Counted from the first letter of the stretch, positions 26,177 through 35,731 are shown. The stretch: DNA of 64,000 nucleotides from Natronosporangium hydrolyticum (GCF_016925615.1 NZ_CP070499.1:4278001-4342000), one strand, 5' to 3'. A program made the numbers and translations. The notes: generated by a model not told the origin, from the letters alone.

Positions 26177-28348
26177 ATGAGAAAACGTCATTTGTCGTAC
26201 ATTAAGGCGGTGTTGGGACGCATCCGCTCCGCTACCGGCCGAGCGACACCGCTGGTTCGTACCGCGTTGCTCGCCGGTGTCATCGTCGCTGCCGTGCTGT
26301 TCCCGATCGCCGCGATCGGTGGGCTAGCGGTCAAGTCCGGCGCCGACCTCATCGACGAGGTGCCGACCGAGTTGACCGCCGTCCGGCCAGCCCAGACCAC
26401 CTATGTCTACGCCAGTGACGGCGAGACCCTGCTGACCAGCTTCTACGAAGAGCACCGCGCCTACGTGCCGATCACCGAGATGTCACCGTACATCCAGCAG
26501 GCGATCGTCGCCGCCGAGGACACCCGGTTCTACGAACACGACGGGGTCGACCCGCGCGGCGTCGCCCGCGCCTTCATCGCCAACACTCAGGCCGGCGACG
26601 TCGCGCAGGGCGGCTCCACCCTCACCATGCAGTACGTCCGGATGGCGCTGCGGGACGGCGCGGAGACCCCCACCGAGGTACGGGAGGCGACCGAGCAGTC
26701 TGCTACCCGCAAGGTACGCGAGGCGCAGTACGCAGTGGAGGTCGAGAAGGAGCTGAGCAAGGCGGAGATCCTGGAGCGTTACCTCAACCACGCCTACTTC
26801 GGCCACCGGGCGTACGGGATCTTCGCCGCCGCCGAGATCTTCTTCTCCAAGCATCCCCGCGACCTGACCCTGGTCGAGTCGGCGGTCCTCGCCGGCCTGG
26901 TGCAGGCGCCCTCGGCGTACGACCCGGTGACCCAGGACCAGCAGGCCGCGATCGAACGGCGCAACTGGGTGATCGACCGGATGGCCGAGCTCGGCTACGT
27001 CGCCCCGAGAGTCGCCGAGCAGGAGAAGCGCAAACCGATCGAGCTGAACACCAGCACCCCGCCGAACGACTGCGTGTCGGTGCCCACCGACCACAACGAC
27101 TGGGGATTCTTCTGCGATCTGTTCCGGCGCTGGTGGCTGTCGCAGGAGGCGTTCGGTGACAACCCCCTGCAGCGGCAGGACGCGCTGCGCCGTGGCGGCT
27201 ACGAGATCGTCACCTCGATCGACCCGGACGTGCAGGAAACCATGCAGGGCCATGTCGTGTCCAAGGAGCCGACCGGCAGCCCCTTCGCCCACGGGGCGGT
27301 GGCGATCGAGCCCGGCACCGGGCTGGTCAAGGGCATGGCGGTCAACCGCAACTTCGCCCTGAACGCCGCCGAGGACGCGACCGTGGACGACATCGCGGGG
27401 AACTACCCGGACACGGTCGCGCCGCTGCTAGGCGGCGGGGAGCTCGCCGGTTACCAGGCCGGTTCGACCTTCAAATGGTTCGTGCTGCTCGCCGCGCTCG
27501 ACGCCGGCCTGCCGATGGACACCCGGATCAGCTCCCCGCACCAGTACGTCTCCAGCTACCCCAGCGGCGGGCCGGCGAGCTGCGGCGGCTACTGGTGCCC
27601 CCGCAACGCCAGCCCGGAGATGGCCGGCAACCACGGCATGTGGTCCGGCTTCGGCCAGTCAGTCAACACCTACTTCGTACAGCTGCAGGAGCTGGTCGGG
27701 GCCGGCGCGGCGGTACGGATGGCGGAGAACCTGGGGCTGACCTGGCGCACCGAGGTCGACCAGACCCACGCGTCGCCGGACCGCGCCGACGGGTGGGGGC
27801 CGTTCACCCTGGGCGTCTCCGACGCTAACCCGTTGGAGATGGCGAACGCCTACGCGGTCGCAGCGGCCGACGGCAACTACTGCGAACCGCTCCCGGTGGT
27901 CTCGATCAAGGACCGGGACGGGCACGAGGTCACCTACACCGACGAGCACGGCAACCAGGTGCCCGTCTCGGAGCCGCGGTGCCGGCAGGCGGTGACCCCC
28001 GAAGTGGCCCGGGCCGCGACGGACATCGCGCTCTGCCCGACCGGCAGCGGCGCGGCAACCGGCAGCTGCGGCGGCTGGGCGACCGCCGAACCGGTCTCCG
28101 ACATCGTCGGCCGCCCGGTCGCCGGCAAGACCGGGACGACCGACGACAACCGGACCGCATGGATGGTCGGTTATACCCCGGAGCTGGCGGTGGCGGCGTT
28201 CACCGCCGATCCGGACAACCCGATGAACGCCGCCGGCGGCGGCCGGGCATCGCAGTCGATCCTGACCGTCTCGGAGACGCTCCGGGACGCCCTGCGGGGC
28301 GAACCGGTCACCGACTTCGAACCGCCGCCCCGCTCGATCATCCGGTAG
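26177..28348 (+). CDS. Class A penicillin-binding protein (transglycosylase/transpeptidase)
   Basis: 723 residues. After a basic N-terminus and one membrane helix (about 32-55), the GT51 domain has E-D-T-R-F-Y-E-H-D-G-V-D starting near residue 114, Q-G-G-S-T-L-T-M-Q-Y, and E-R-Y-L-N. The transpeptidase has S-T-F-K (Ser about 430), S-V-N (about 495) and K-T-G-T (Lys about 651). It polymerises and cross-links peptidoglycan outside the membrane. There is no PASTA or long disordered C-terminal tail. The ATG has no obvious ribosome site, so a leaderless or slightly later start is possible. Monocistronic by position, between cysG (divergent) and a GNAT gene (convergent). Confidence 0.95.
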   Translation: MRKRHLSYIKAVLGRIRSATGRATPLVRTALLAGVIVAAVLFPIAAIGGLAVKSGADLIDEVPTELTAVRPAQTTYVYASDGETLLTSFYEEHRAYVPITEMSPYIQQAIVAAEDTRFYEHDGVDPRGVARAFIANTQAGDVAQGGSTLTMQYVRMALRDGAETPTEVREATEQSATRKVREAQYAVEVEKELSKAEILERYLNHAYFGHRAYGIFAAAEIFFSKHPRDLTLVESAVLAGLVQAPSAYDPVTQDQQAAIERRNWVIDRMAELGYVAPRVAEQEKRKPIELNTSTPPNDCVSVPTDHNDWGFFCDLFRRWWLSQEAFGDNPLQRQDALRRGGYEIVTSIDPDVQETMQGHVVSKEPTGSPFAHGAVAIEPGTGLVKGMAVNRNFALNAAEDATVDDIAGNYPDTVAPLLGGGELAGYQAGSTFKWFVLLAALDAGLPMDTRISSPHQYVSSYPSGGPASCGGYWCPRNASPEMAGNHGMWSGFGQSVNTYFVQLQELVGAGAAVRMAENLGLTWRTEVDQTHASPDRADGWGPFTLGVSDANPLEMANAYAVAAADGNYCEPLPVVSIKDRDGHEVTYTDEHGNQVPVSEPRCRQAVTPEVARAATDIALCPTGSGAATGSCGGWATAEPVSDIVGRPVAGKTGTTDDNRTAWMVGYTPELAVAAFTADPDNPMNAAGGGRASQSILTVSETLRDALRGEPVTDFEPPPRSIIR

Positions 28349-28360
28349 CGCGGGCGCGGA

Positions 28361-28930
28361 TCAGCGCAGGTCGGCGGTGACCAGCGACCACACTTCGAGA
28401 TCCACTCGACCGGTGTGCAGGTGGCCGGCGTTGCGCAGCAGCCCCTCGTAGGTGAAGCCGGCCTTCTCCGCGACCCGGCGGGAAGCCACGTTGCCCGGCG
28501 CCACCCGCAGCTCCACCCGCTGAAATCCGTGTTCGAGCAACAGCGCGATCGCCAACGCGTCGACCGCCTCGGCCGCCAAGCCGAAGCCCCGCGCGTGCGG
28601 CGCCACCGCGTACGCCACCTCGGTGACCCGGGACCGCCAGTCGGTGTGGGTGGTCCAGAGGCATCCCACCAGCGTGTCGTCCTCCCGCCGGACGACCCCG
28701 TAATGGTCACCGTCGCCGCGGGAACGATGCGCCGCCGCATCCTCGGTGCACCAGGCGAGCGCGTCGAACTCCCCGTGATCTGGTCGCACCGGCAGCCAGC
28801 GTTGGGTCTGTTTGTCCGCGAAGACCTCCGCCACTGTCGCCGCGTCCGCCACGGTCAGCTGCCGGATCTGCAGCCGGGGCGTCGCCACGGTCAAGCTTGG
28901 GAACGTGGGCAGCGTCGCCTGTCCGCTCAC
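28361..28930 (-). CDS. GNAT acetyltransferase, RimJ/RimL type
   Basis: 189 residues of Acetyltransf_3 type: T-P-R-L-Q-I-R-Q-L-T at the N-terminus, then V-T-E-V-A-Y-A-V-A-P-H-A-R-G-F-G-L-A-A-E-A, which carries the acetyl-CoA pyrophosphate loop (R-G-F-G-L-A), and V-E-L-R-V-A-P-G-N-V-A-S-R-R-V-A-E-K-A-G-F at the end. It likely acetylates an N-terminal amine of a protein or a small amine; the substrate cannot be read from the sequence. Convergent with the PBP gene (12 bases between stops). Confidence 0.9.
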   Translation of the reverse strand: MSGQATLPTFPSLTVATPRLQIRQLTVADAATVAEVFADKQTQRWLPVRPDHGEFDALAWCTEDAAAHRSRGDGDHYGVVRREDDTLVGCLWTTHTDWRSRVTEVAYAVAPHARGFGLAAEAVDALAIALLLEHGFQRVELRVAPGNVASRRVAEKAGFTYEGLLRNAGHLHTGRVDLEVWSLVTADLR

Positions 28931-29074
28931 CGGTCACCCCTCTGCTCACGAATCCGCACTAATCCACCTTTCGCGCCGCGGGCGACGATACCGCACCGGA
29001 CCGCCATCGACGGACCGGCGAGTTACCCGGCTCCCCCGACTGAGTAGCTCCCCCGGCTGAGTAACCTTGCCCCC

Positions 29075-29881
29075 GTGTACCGGTTCCTGTTCTCACCCCG
29101 CTGGCTGGGCGGACTAGCTGCCACGCTGGTGCTCGCGTTGGTCATGACGCTCCTCGGGGTCTGGCAGCTGCAGCGGTATGAACATCGCAGCGAGATCAAC
29201 CAACGGATCGACGCCGCCGAAGCGGGCGAAGCCGCTCCGCTCACTAGTCTCCTACCCGCCCCGGAGCCAGCCAACCAGGTAGGCCCACCGCCACCCGCCG
29301 ACGCCGGCTGGGCCATGGTCACCGCGACCGGCCAGTACGACCCGGCACAGGAGGTGCTCGTCCGCAGCCGCACCGTCGAGGGGCGGGTCGGTGTCGAGGT
29401 GGTCACACCGCTTCGGCTCAGCGACGGCACCGCGGTGCTGATCGACCGGGGCTGGGTGCCGCCAGCGGAGACCGGTGCGGCCGACCGGCCGGACGCCCCG
29501 GCCCCGCCCGCGGGCGAGGTCACGGTGACCGGCTGGGTCCGACCCAGCGAACGCCCCGACCAGGTCGAGCGCCGCGACGGGGACCTGCACACCCGGCGGA
29601 TCGACGCCGCCACGCTCGCCGAGCACCTGCCCTACCCCGTCTACGACGGCTACCTGCTGCTCGCAGACCAGGATCCGCCGGTGGACGAGGCGTTCACCCT
29701 GGTGCCGCCGCGGCGGGAAAACAGCTGGCTGAACGCCGGGTACGCCGGCCAGTGGTGGATCTTCGCCGGGCTGGTGCTGTTCGGCTACGGCTGGGTCGCC
29801 CGCCGCGAAGCCCACCGCGACCACAGCGGGCACACCTCCGGCGCCGGCAGCTCGACCGCCAGCGCTACCGTAACGGCATGA
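29075..29881 (+). CDS. SURF1-family cytochrome oxidase biogenesis protein
   Basis: 268 residues from GTG 29075. Helix at about 12-30 (W-L-G-G-L-A-A-T-L-V-L-A-L-V-M) with the family's G-V-W-Q-L-Q-R-Y just after it, an outside domain with A-T-G-Q-Y-D-P-A-Q-E-V-L-V, V-V-T-P-L-R-L-S-D-G-T-A-V-L-I-D-R-G-W-V-P, then N-A-G-Y-A-G-Q-W-W-I-F-A and a second helix (about 230-248). SURF1 helps assemble heme a3 into aa3-type oxidase. Its stop overlaps the DUF1707 gene start (ATGA). Confidence 0.95.
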   Translation: MYRFLFSPRWLGGLAATLVLALVMTLLGVWQLQRYEHRSEINQRIDAAEAGEAAPLTSLLPAPEPANQVGPPPPADAGWAMVTATGQYDPAQEVLVRSRTVEGRVGVEVVTPLRLSDGTAVLIDRGWVPPAETGAADRPDAPAPPAGEVTVTGWVRPSERPDQVERRDGDLHTRRIDAATLAEHLPYPVYDGYLLLADQDPPVDEAFTLVPPRRENSWLNAGYAGQWWIFAGLVLFGYGWVARREAHRDHSGHTSGAGSSTASATVTA

Positions 29882-30486
29882 CCGACCCACGCTCCTCTGT
29901 GCCGCCCGGCCAGCCATCGCCGCCCGGACAGCCGCACTTCGGCAATCAGCAGCCATCGCCCGAACAGTGGCCGCCGGCGGAGTCCGATCGGAAGGTCGTC
30001 GCCGACCGGCTGCGGATCGCGGTCGATGAGGGCCGACTGGACCTGATGGAGTACGACCGGCGGCTGCGCGCCGCCGAGTCGGCGGGCACCATGGTCGAAC
30101 TCCACTCGGTCGTCGGCGACCTACCCACCCCCGCCGAGCAGGTGCTCACCCAGATCGGCGAGATCACCATCACCCAGACAACAGTGCACACTCCGAACGG
30201 GCCAATCCCGTTGCGGGGCGCCCAGTGGCTCGGTCAGGACCACTGGCACCACGAACAGAAGATCGCCACCTGGGGGATCGTGCTGGCGGTCGTGCTCTTC
30301 TTCTGCATCGGCCCATTCAGCCTGCTCTTCCTGCTGGCTAAAGAGTCCCGCTACTCCGGCACGGTAGATGTGACGGTCAGCAGCGGTTCCCGCCAATACA
30401 CCGCGCGGATCCCGATCCAGAGTCACCAGCACGCCCACCACGTCCACCAGCAGGTCACCTACGCGCGTTCGCTGTCGAGCGGCTAG
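29878..30486 (+). CDS. DUF1707 (SHOCT-like) membrane protein
   Basis: 202 residues from ATG 29878, in ATGA overlap with the SURF1 gene. A Pro-rich head is followed by the DUF1707 motif (V-A-D-R-L-R-I-A-V-D-E-G-R-L-D-L-M-E-Y-D-R-R-L), two adjacent helices around residues 135-155 separated by little sequence, and a C-terminal segment rich in His (H-Q-H-A-H-H-V-H-Q-Q). DUF1707 is thought to mediate oligomerisation; the role of this protein is unknown. Its 3' end overlaps the convergent DNA ligase gene by 4 bases. Confidence 0.88.
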   Translation: MTDPRSSVPPGQPSPPGQPHFGNQQPSPEQWPPAESDRKVVADRLRIAVDEGRLDLMEYDRRLRAAESAGTMVELHSVVGDLPTPAEQVLTQIGEITITQTTVHTPNGPIPLRGAQWLGQDHWHHEQKIATWGIVLAVVLFFCIGPFSLLFLLAKESRYSGTVDVTVSSGSRQYTARIPIQSHQHAHHVHQQVTYARSLSSG

Positions 30487-32051
30487 CTCGGCGTCGCGTC
30501 CGTGCCGTGGCTGGCGAGGTAGATCCGCCGCACCGCCTCGATAGTGTCGGCCTCGGCGGCGGGTTTGTCCTCCCGGTAGCGCAACACCCGGGCGAACCGG
30601 AGCGCCACCCCACCCGGGTAACGGTCGCTGCGCTGGACCCCGTCGAAGGCGATCTCCACCACCAGCTCCGGCCGGACCCGGACCAGCCACTCGGTGGACG
30701 CCACCGCCAACCCCCGCAGCCGCTCGGTCTGCCACCGCAACAGCTCGTCGGTGAGCCCTTTGAAGGTCTTGCCGAGCATCACGAAGCTACCGCCCTCGGC
30801 ATCCCGGGCGCCCAGGTGCAGGTTCGACAGCCAGCCATGCCGGCGGCCGTGCCCCCACTCCGCGGCCAGCACCACCAGATCCAGCGTGTGCCGTGGCTTC
30901 ACCTTCACCCAGGCGCTGCCCCGACGGCCAGCGTCATATCCGGCGGCGAGGGACTTCACCACCACCCCCTCCTGGCCAGCGGCGACCGCAGCGGCGAACC
31001 GGGCCGCCGCCTCGTCGTCGTCTGCCACGGTCGCCCGCGACACCCGCCGATCCGGCGGCAGCGACGCCACCAGCGCGGCCGACCGTTCCGCGAGCGGCCG
31101 ATCCAGCAGATCCTCCCCGTCCAGGTGCAAGATGTCGAAGAAGAACGGGCTCAGGCCCGCCGGCCCGGCGGCCGGTGACGCCGCCACCCGCTCCGACCGC
31201 AGCCGGGTCGCGGCCCGGCCGGAGGTCTCCTGGAACGGCCGGGGCCGCCCGGCCGCGTCCAGCGCCAACGCCTCGCCGTCGAGCACCGCCTGCCGCACCG
31301 GCAGCTCGCGAGCCGCCGCCACCACCTCCGGCATCCGGTCGGTGATCACATCGAGGCTCCGGCTGAAGACCGCGATCTGCTCACCCTCCACATGCACCTG
31401 GATCCGCACTCCGTCGAGCTTCACGTCGACCAGCGCCGGAGCGCCGGTGGTAGCGAGCGCCGCTGCCGGGGTGGCGGCGCTCGCCGCCAACATCGGCGCC
31501 AACGGTGTGCCCACCCGCAGCGCGAAACCCGCCAGCCCTGCCGCCCCATCGGTCAACGCGGCGACCGCCACCGCCGGCAGATCCCCGGCGAGCAGCAACG
31601 CCCGCCGGACCGCTGGCGCGCTCACGCCGCCGGCCCGCGCGACCGCCTCCACCAGCACACCGGCGGCCGCACCCTGCCGAAGCTCCCCGCTGAACAGGCC
31701 ACGCAGCAGCACCTGCTCCGGGACGGTAGCGGCGGCGAAGAGTCGGTCGAGGGCGGCCCGCCGGCGGGACCTGGAGCCGGCGCCCGCGACCGCCGCGAGC
31801 TCGGTCGCCGCCCGGTCGACATCGGCCACGGTCAGGCTCGCCGACTCGGCCGGCGGCGGCAACGACTGCAGGCTGGCCCAGCCCACGCCGGTCTGCCGCT
31901 GCCGCAACTCGCCGCTGAGGAAAGCGGCGCCGGCCTCGATCTCGGTCGGCGCCAGCCGCCGCAGCGCCGTAGCCAACAGCTCGACCTTCGCCTTCCGGCT
32001 GGTCGTGGCCGCCACCGCCGCCGACGCCTCCGCCAACGCTACGAACTCCAC
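30483..32051 (-). CDS. ligB: ATP-dependent DNA ligase, LigB type
   Basis: 522 residues. The N-terminal helical DNA-binding domain (1 to about 180) is followed by adenylation motif I with its lysine in D-V-K-L-D-G-V-R near 208-214, then motif III F-F-F-D-I-L-H-L-D-G, motif IV E-G-V-V-V-K, motif V W-V-K-V-K, and an OB-fold with the family's C-terminal R-V-R-P-E-L-V-V-E-I-A-F. Length and order match mycobacterial LigB. It seals nicks using ATP and is dispensable beside NAD-dependent LigA in relatives. No Ku or LigD neighbours here, so no NHEJ link is visible. Confidence 0.95.
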   Translation of the reverse strand: MEFVALAEASAAVAATTSRKAKVELLATALRRLAPTEIEAGAAFLSGELRQRQTGVGWASLQSLPPPAESASLTVADVDRAATELAAVAGAGSRSRRRAALDRLFAAATVPEQVLLRGLFSGELRQGAAAGVLVEAVARAGGVSAPAVRRALLLAGDLPAVAVAALTDGAAGLAGFALRVGTPLAPMLAASAATPAAALATTGAPALVDVKLDGVRIQVHVEGEQIAVFSRSLDVITDRMPEVVAAARELPVRQAVLDGEALALDAAGRPRPFQETSGRAATRLRSERVAASPAAGPAGLSPFFFDILHLDGEDLLDRPLAERSAALVASLPPDRRVSRATVADDDEAAARFAAAVAAGQEGVVVKSLAAGYDAGRRGSAWVKVKPRHTLDLVVLAAEWGHGRRHGWLSNLHLGARDAEGGSFVMLGKTFKGLTDELLRWQTERLRGLAVASTEWLVRVRPELVVEIAFDGVQRSDRYPGGVALRFARVLRYREDKPAAEADTIEAVRRIYLASHGTDATPS

Positions 32052-32071
32052 CCCACCATGGTGGCAGCCGG

Positions 32072-33445
32072 CTACGACGAAACTGGCCGCCGCAGCGCCG
32101 TGGCGAGATTGTTGAGCAGCAACGCCTCACCGAGACAGATCCGGGCGAACTCGGCGATGTCGAGGCTCTCGTTCGGCCCATGGATCCGGGAGTACGGGTC
32201 GCCGATACCGGTGACCAGGATCGCCGCCTCGGGGAAGTTCTCCTGGAAGGTCGCGATGAACGGGATCGACCCGCCGATCCCGACGTCGACCGGCTCGGCG
32301 CCGTCCCAGGCGACCCGGAACGCGTCACGGGCCGCCGGGTACGCATCCCCCTCGGTGTCGATGGTGCAGGCCTCCCCGTCCGCCTCCAACGTCACCGTGA
32401 CCGCCGCCCCCCACGGCGTGTGGTCGCGCAGATGGGCCGCCACTGCCTCGTACGCCGCCTTCGGGTCCTGGCCCGGGGCGATCCGCAGGCTCAGCTTCGC
32501 CTTCGCGCTCGGCACCAGGGCGTTGGGCGCCTCCCCGGTCCGCGGCGCGTCGATGCCGAGCACCGAGAGCGCCGGCTTCGCCCACATCCGCTCGACCAGC
32601 GAACCCTCCCCGACGAACGCCACCCCGTCGAGCATCCCGGCCTCGGCGCGCAGCCGGTCCGACGGGTACTCGAGCGGACCGGCGGCGGCGCGGGAGAGCC
32701 CGGCGACCGCCACCTCCCCGGCGTCGTCGTGCAGCGAGGCGAGCAGCCGCGCCAAGGTGGTGAGGGCGTCGGGGACGGCGCCGCCGAACATCCCGGAGTG
32801 CACCGCCGACTCCAACGTCTGCACCTCAACGAAGAGGTTGACCAACCCCCGTAGCGAGGTGGTGAGCGCCGGCACGCCGATGTCCCAGTTGCCGGAGTCC
32901 GCGATGACGATCACGTCCGCGGTGAGGTCGTCACGGTAGGTCTTGATCAGCTCTTCGAGGGTGGCCGAGCCGTACTCCTCCTCGCCCTCGGCGAAGACGA
33001 CGACGCCCACCGGCAGCTGGTCGCCGAACGCCCGAAGCGCCGCGACGTGGGCGAGCACCCCGGCCTTGTCGTCGGTGACCCCACGCCCATAGAGCCGACC
33101 GTCCCGCTCGGTCACCGTGAACGGGTTGCTGCGCCACTGCGCCTCGTCGCCGATCGGCTGGACGTCGTGGTGGGCGTAGAGCAGCACGGTGGGGGCGCCG
33201 GGCGGGGCCGGCCGCCGGCCGATCACCGCGGGCTGGCCCTCGCCGGCCCGGACGATCTCGGTGCTGAGCCCGCAGCCGCGCAGCAGCTCGGCGGTCAGCT
33301 CGGCGGATCGCTGCACGTGGGCGGGGTCGAATTCGGGGAAGGAGATGCTCGGCACGGCGACCAGGCGGGCCAGGTCGGCGTGCACGCCCGGGAGCTCCCG
33401 CGTGATCGCCGCCCGGAGCTCGGTCTCGGTCAGGGGTACGGTCAT
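32072..33445 (-). CDS. M20-family dipeptidase/peptidase
   Basis: 457 residues from ATG 33445, with AGGA nine bases upstream; ATG 33454 would leave no room for a ribosome site. Zinc-peptidase motifs are visible: V-L-L-Y-A-H-H-D-V-Q-P, G-R-L-Y-G-R-G-V-T-D-D-K-A-G, A-E-G-E-E-E-Y-G-S, and the final P-N-E-S-L-D segment with a metal-binding His before it (R-I-H-G-P). A dimerisation lid lies between. Cytoplasmic dipeptide hydrolysis is the likely role. A 20-base gap separates it from ligB downstream. Confidence 0.95.
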   Translation of the reverse strand: MTVPLTETELRAAITRELPGVHADLARLVAVPSISFPEFDPAHVQRSAELTAELLRGCGLSTEIVRAGEGQPAVIGRRPAPPGAPTVLLYAHHDVQPIGDEAQWRSNPFTVTERDGRLYGRGVTDDKAGVLAHVAALRAFGDQLPVGVVVFAEGEEEYGSATLEELIKTYRDDLTADVIVIADSGNWDIGVPALTTSLRGLVNLFVEVQTLESAVHSGMFGGAVPDALTTLARLLASLHDDAGEVAVAGLSRAAAGPLEYPSDRLRAEAGMLDGVAFVGEGSLVERMWAKPALSVLGIDAPRTGEAPNALVPSAKAKLSLRIAPGQDPKAAYEAVAAHLRDHTPWGAAVTVTLEADGEACTIDTEGDAYPAARDAFRVAWDGAEPVDVGIGGSIPFIATFQENFPEAAILVTGIGDPYSRIHGPNESLDIAEFARICLGEALLLNNLATALRRPVSS

Positions 33446-33494
33446 GGCCGCCATCCTACGAGTGGATCACCGGCCGCGGGCGGCGGCGAGCCGC

Positions 33495-33528
33495 CGGGCA
33501 GGGCGAACAGCCCTGGTCGCCCTGCCCG
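33495..33528 (-). terminator. Hairpin terminator of the M48 peptidase gene
   Basis: CGGGCAGGGCGA (33495-33506) pairs exactly with TCGCCCTGCCCG (33517-33528) across a 10-base loop, 11 bases after the M48 stop on the minus strand. There is no T-run, which is common for actinobacterial terminators. Confidence 0.65.
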
Positions 33529-33538
33529 ACGACGTCGA

Positions 33539-34783
33539 TCAGCGCTGGTCGTCGTGGCCGTTGGGGGCGCCACCTGCGGCGTCGCGCGCCGAGCGGCCCG
33601 CCGCCGACATCCAATCCTTGACCTTGCCGGCGCCCGATCCGACCCACGCCCCCAGGTCGGTCGCCCCGTCGCCGACCCGCCGCAGCAACTTGAAGAGCGG
33701 ATCTTCCGAACGGGTGAAAGATTCGCGGTACGAGTCGGCGGCCTGCTTCACGTCCTCGGTCATGGAGGCGGTGGCGTCGTCCTCCCGGAGCGGGTACTCA
33801 CCGGCGAGGATCCGCTGGTACGCACCCGAGTCGAGCCACCGGCGGATCTCCGCCGCCCGGGCGACCGGCATGGGGTGGGACCGGAACGCGACCATCAATA
33901 GCTTGAGGACGCTGTCTCGCAGATCACCGGCGCGCTCGAACTCCGCTGCCTGCTCCAGGAACGCCGTAGTGTCCACCTCGGAGAGATCGCCGCCGCCGGC
34001 GAGCTTCATCGACAGCCGCAACGACGCCGCCGGGTCCTGGCAGGCGAGCAGCCCGGCCCGGTCGGCCGAGAGCTCTGCCTTGCGCCACCACTCGTACAGC
34101 GCGGCGATGATTCCGTAGAGGACCATCGCCCCGATCGGGAACCACGCCATCCGCAGCATGGCGTTGGTCAAGACGATGATCATCGTCCGGTAGACGGCGT
34201 GCCCGGAAAGCACATGACCCAGCTCGTGCCCGAGCAGGCACCGTAGCTCATCGTCGTCGGCCAGCTCGATCATGCCGGTGTTTACCACGATGAACGGCTG
34301 CTTCATGCCGACGGCCATAGCGTTGAGGCTGCGGTCGTTCTGCACGTACAGCTCCGGCAGCTCGGTGACATCCAGCGAGGTGGCGGCCTCGGCGTAGAGC
34401 CGGTGCAACCGTGGATACTGCCGATGGTCCACCTTGATCGACCCGCCGAGGAACTGCAGCCGCCAGGCACGCTCATTCCACAGCCCGGCGATCGCCTTCA
34501 GCACCTCGTCGAAGCCCCGCAACTCCCGCAACGCGGTGAGGGCACCCCGGTCGGCCGGGTGCTCCCAGGCGCGCGAGCTGATGCCGGTGAGCACCACCCG
34601 ACGCTTGGCCGGCGGTGAAGCTGGCACGTCGGTAGCGCCCCCGGTGGTAGCACCGGCCGGCCCGCCGTGGGCCTTCTTGCCCTTCTTGCCACCCTTGGAC
34701 TTGGCGTCCTGCTTGGTGGCTTTCTTGTCGCCCTTGTTGCCGTCGCTGCCGGGCTGCTTGCCCTGGTGATCACCGTCAGCCAT
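33539..34783 (-). CDS. M48 family metallopeptidase (HtpX/Ste24-like)
   Basis: 414 residues from ATG 34783, which has AGGAGG five bases upstream; the frame is open much further upstream (to 35104) but that part is Arg/Pro-rich shadow sequence over the ssb gene. The first about 50 residues are Lys/Gly-rich and disordered (K-G-D-K-K-A-T-K-Q-D). Catalytic zinc motif H-E-L-G-H in L-L-G-H-E-L-G-H-V-L-S-G-H-A, followed by two helices (A-W-F-P-I-G-A-M-V-L-Y) and the third ligand region A-E-L-S-A-D-R-A-G-L. Probably membrane-associated protein quality control. Confidence 0.92.
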   Translation of the reverse strand: MADGDHQGKQPGSDGNKGDKKATKQDAKSKGGKKGKKAHGGPAGATTGGATDVPASPPAKRRVVLTGISSRAWEHPADRGALTALRELRGFDEVLKAIAGLWNERAWRLQFLGGSIKVDHRQYPRLHRLYAEAATSLDVTELPELYVQNDRSLNAMAVGMKQPFIVVNTGMIELADDDELRCLLGHELGHVLSGHAVYRTMIIVLTNAMLRMAWFPIGAMVLYGIIAALYEWWRKAELSADRAGLLACQDPAASLRLSMKLAGGGDLSEVDTTAFLEQAAEFERAGDLRDSVLKLLMVAFRSHPMPVARAAEIRRWLDSGAYQRILAGEYPLREDDATASMTEDVKQAADSYRESFTRSEDPLFKLLRRVGDGATDLGAWVGSGAGKVKDWMSAAGRSARDAAGGAPNGHDDQR

Positions 34784-34836
34784 CGCCGCCTCCTGCCACT
34801 GCTCCGGAGCCGATAGTCCCCCACCAGAGGGTGAAG

Positions 34837-34872
34837 CGTCCACCCGCAGCCCCGGCGAGCCGCGGGTGGACG
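34837..34872 (-). terminator. Hairpin terminator of the ssb gene
   Basis: CGTCCACCCGC (34837-34847) pairs with GCGGGTGGACG (34862-34872) over a 14-base loop, 27 bases beyond the ssb stop codon on the minus strand. Confidence 0.6.
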
Positions 34873-34898
34873 ACCCGAGCCATCGACAACGGCGCAGC

Positions 34899-35615
34899 TC
34901 AGGCCGGATCCGACGGGGTGTCGGCCGGATCTGGGGCCGCCTGCCACGGCGCCCCCGGCTCAGCGACCGCACCGGCCAGCGACCGCGCCGCCGCAGCCCC
35001 GGCCCCCGCGTCTGAGGCCTCGGACGCGGCCTCAGACGAAGCCGCAGCGGAGGCGGTTGCCCGCTCCCGGGCCGGCGCGGCAGGCGGGTCGACCACATCG
35101 ACAACCTCGGTCATCGACGGCGGGTCGTCCGGCCGGTAGGGGGTATCGTCGAAGCGACTCGGTGCCTGCTCGCTCGGCACCGGCTCCGTCACCTCGCCCC
35201 CGACCCGCTGCTGCGTTTGCCGATCTTCCACCATGCTGGTCGACGTGGTCACCTTCACCCGTTCGAACCGGTTACGCCCACGGCTCAGGTCATGGCCGAC
35301 GGAGGTCGCTTCAAGCTCATACTGGATGCGCTTGACCCCCTCGTCGTCCACCCAATCGCGGGTGTAGAAGCGGCCGATCACAAGCAACGGGTCGCCGACC
35401 GTCACCGAGGCGAACACGTTGCTGGCCAACTGTCGCCAACAGACGATCCGCACCCGAAGTGAATTGCCATCGACCCACTGGCCGGTCTCGCGATTGAGTC
35501 GCCGCGCGGTGGAGGCCAGCTTGAAGGTGGTCACCAGCGCCCCGGTGTTGTTGGTCCGCCGCCACTCCGGGGCGGTCAGCACATTGCCGATGATGGTTAG
35601 CTGCGTCTCGTACAT
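34899..35615 (-). CDS. ssb: Single-stranded DNA-binding protein
   Basis: 238 residues. The N-terminal OB-fold is clear: M-Y-E-T-Q-L-T-I-I-G-N-V-L-T-A-P-E-W-R, F-K-L-A-S-T-A-R-R, V-R-I-V-C-W-R-Q-L-A-S-N-V and P-L-L-V-I-G-R-F-Y-T-R-D-W. From about residue 115 on it is disordered, rich in Glu/Ala/Pro, and lacks the acidic D-D-E-P-P-F type tip of the main replicative SSB. It therefore looks like a paralogous SsbB-type protein, used in special DNA transactions, rather than the rpsF-ssb-rpsR housekeeping copy. Two DnaA-box-like 9-mers lie about 120-140 bases upstream of its start. Confidence 0.92.
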   Translation of the reverse strand: MYETQLTIIGNVLTAPEWRRTNNTGALVTTFKLASTARRLNRETGQWVDGNSLRVRIVCWRQLASNVFASVTVGDPLLVIGRFYTRDWVDDEGVKRIQYELEATSVGHDLSRGRNRFERVKVTTSTSMVEDRQTQQRVGGEVTEPVPSEQAPSRFDDTPYRPDDPPSMTEVVDVVDPPAAPARERATASAAASSEAASEASDAGAGAAAARSLAGAVAEPGAPWQAAPDPADTPSDPA

Positions 35616-35731
35616 TGATGTCGTCCTCGGTCTCGTCGGCCGCCGTGGCTGAGCCGCCCGTCCGATCGCGGCCAGCTCGACGCCAGCGTGGACGAACCGC
35701 CAGGGTCCGCACCAGTGGCGATCCGCAGCCC

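Noticed and set aside
33047-34118. Two long plus-strand frames opposite the M20 and M48 peptidase genes
   Set aside because: Both real genes on the minus strand have complete catalytic motifs and ribosome sites; the plus-strand frames have neither.
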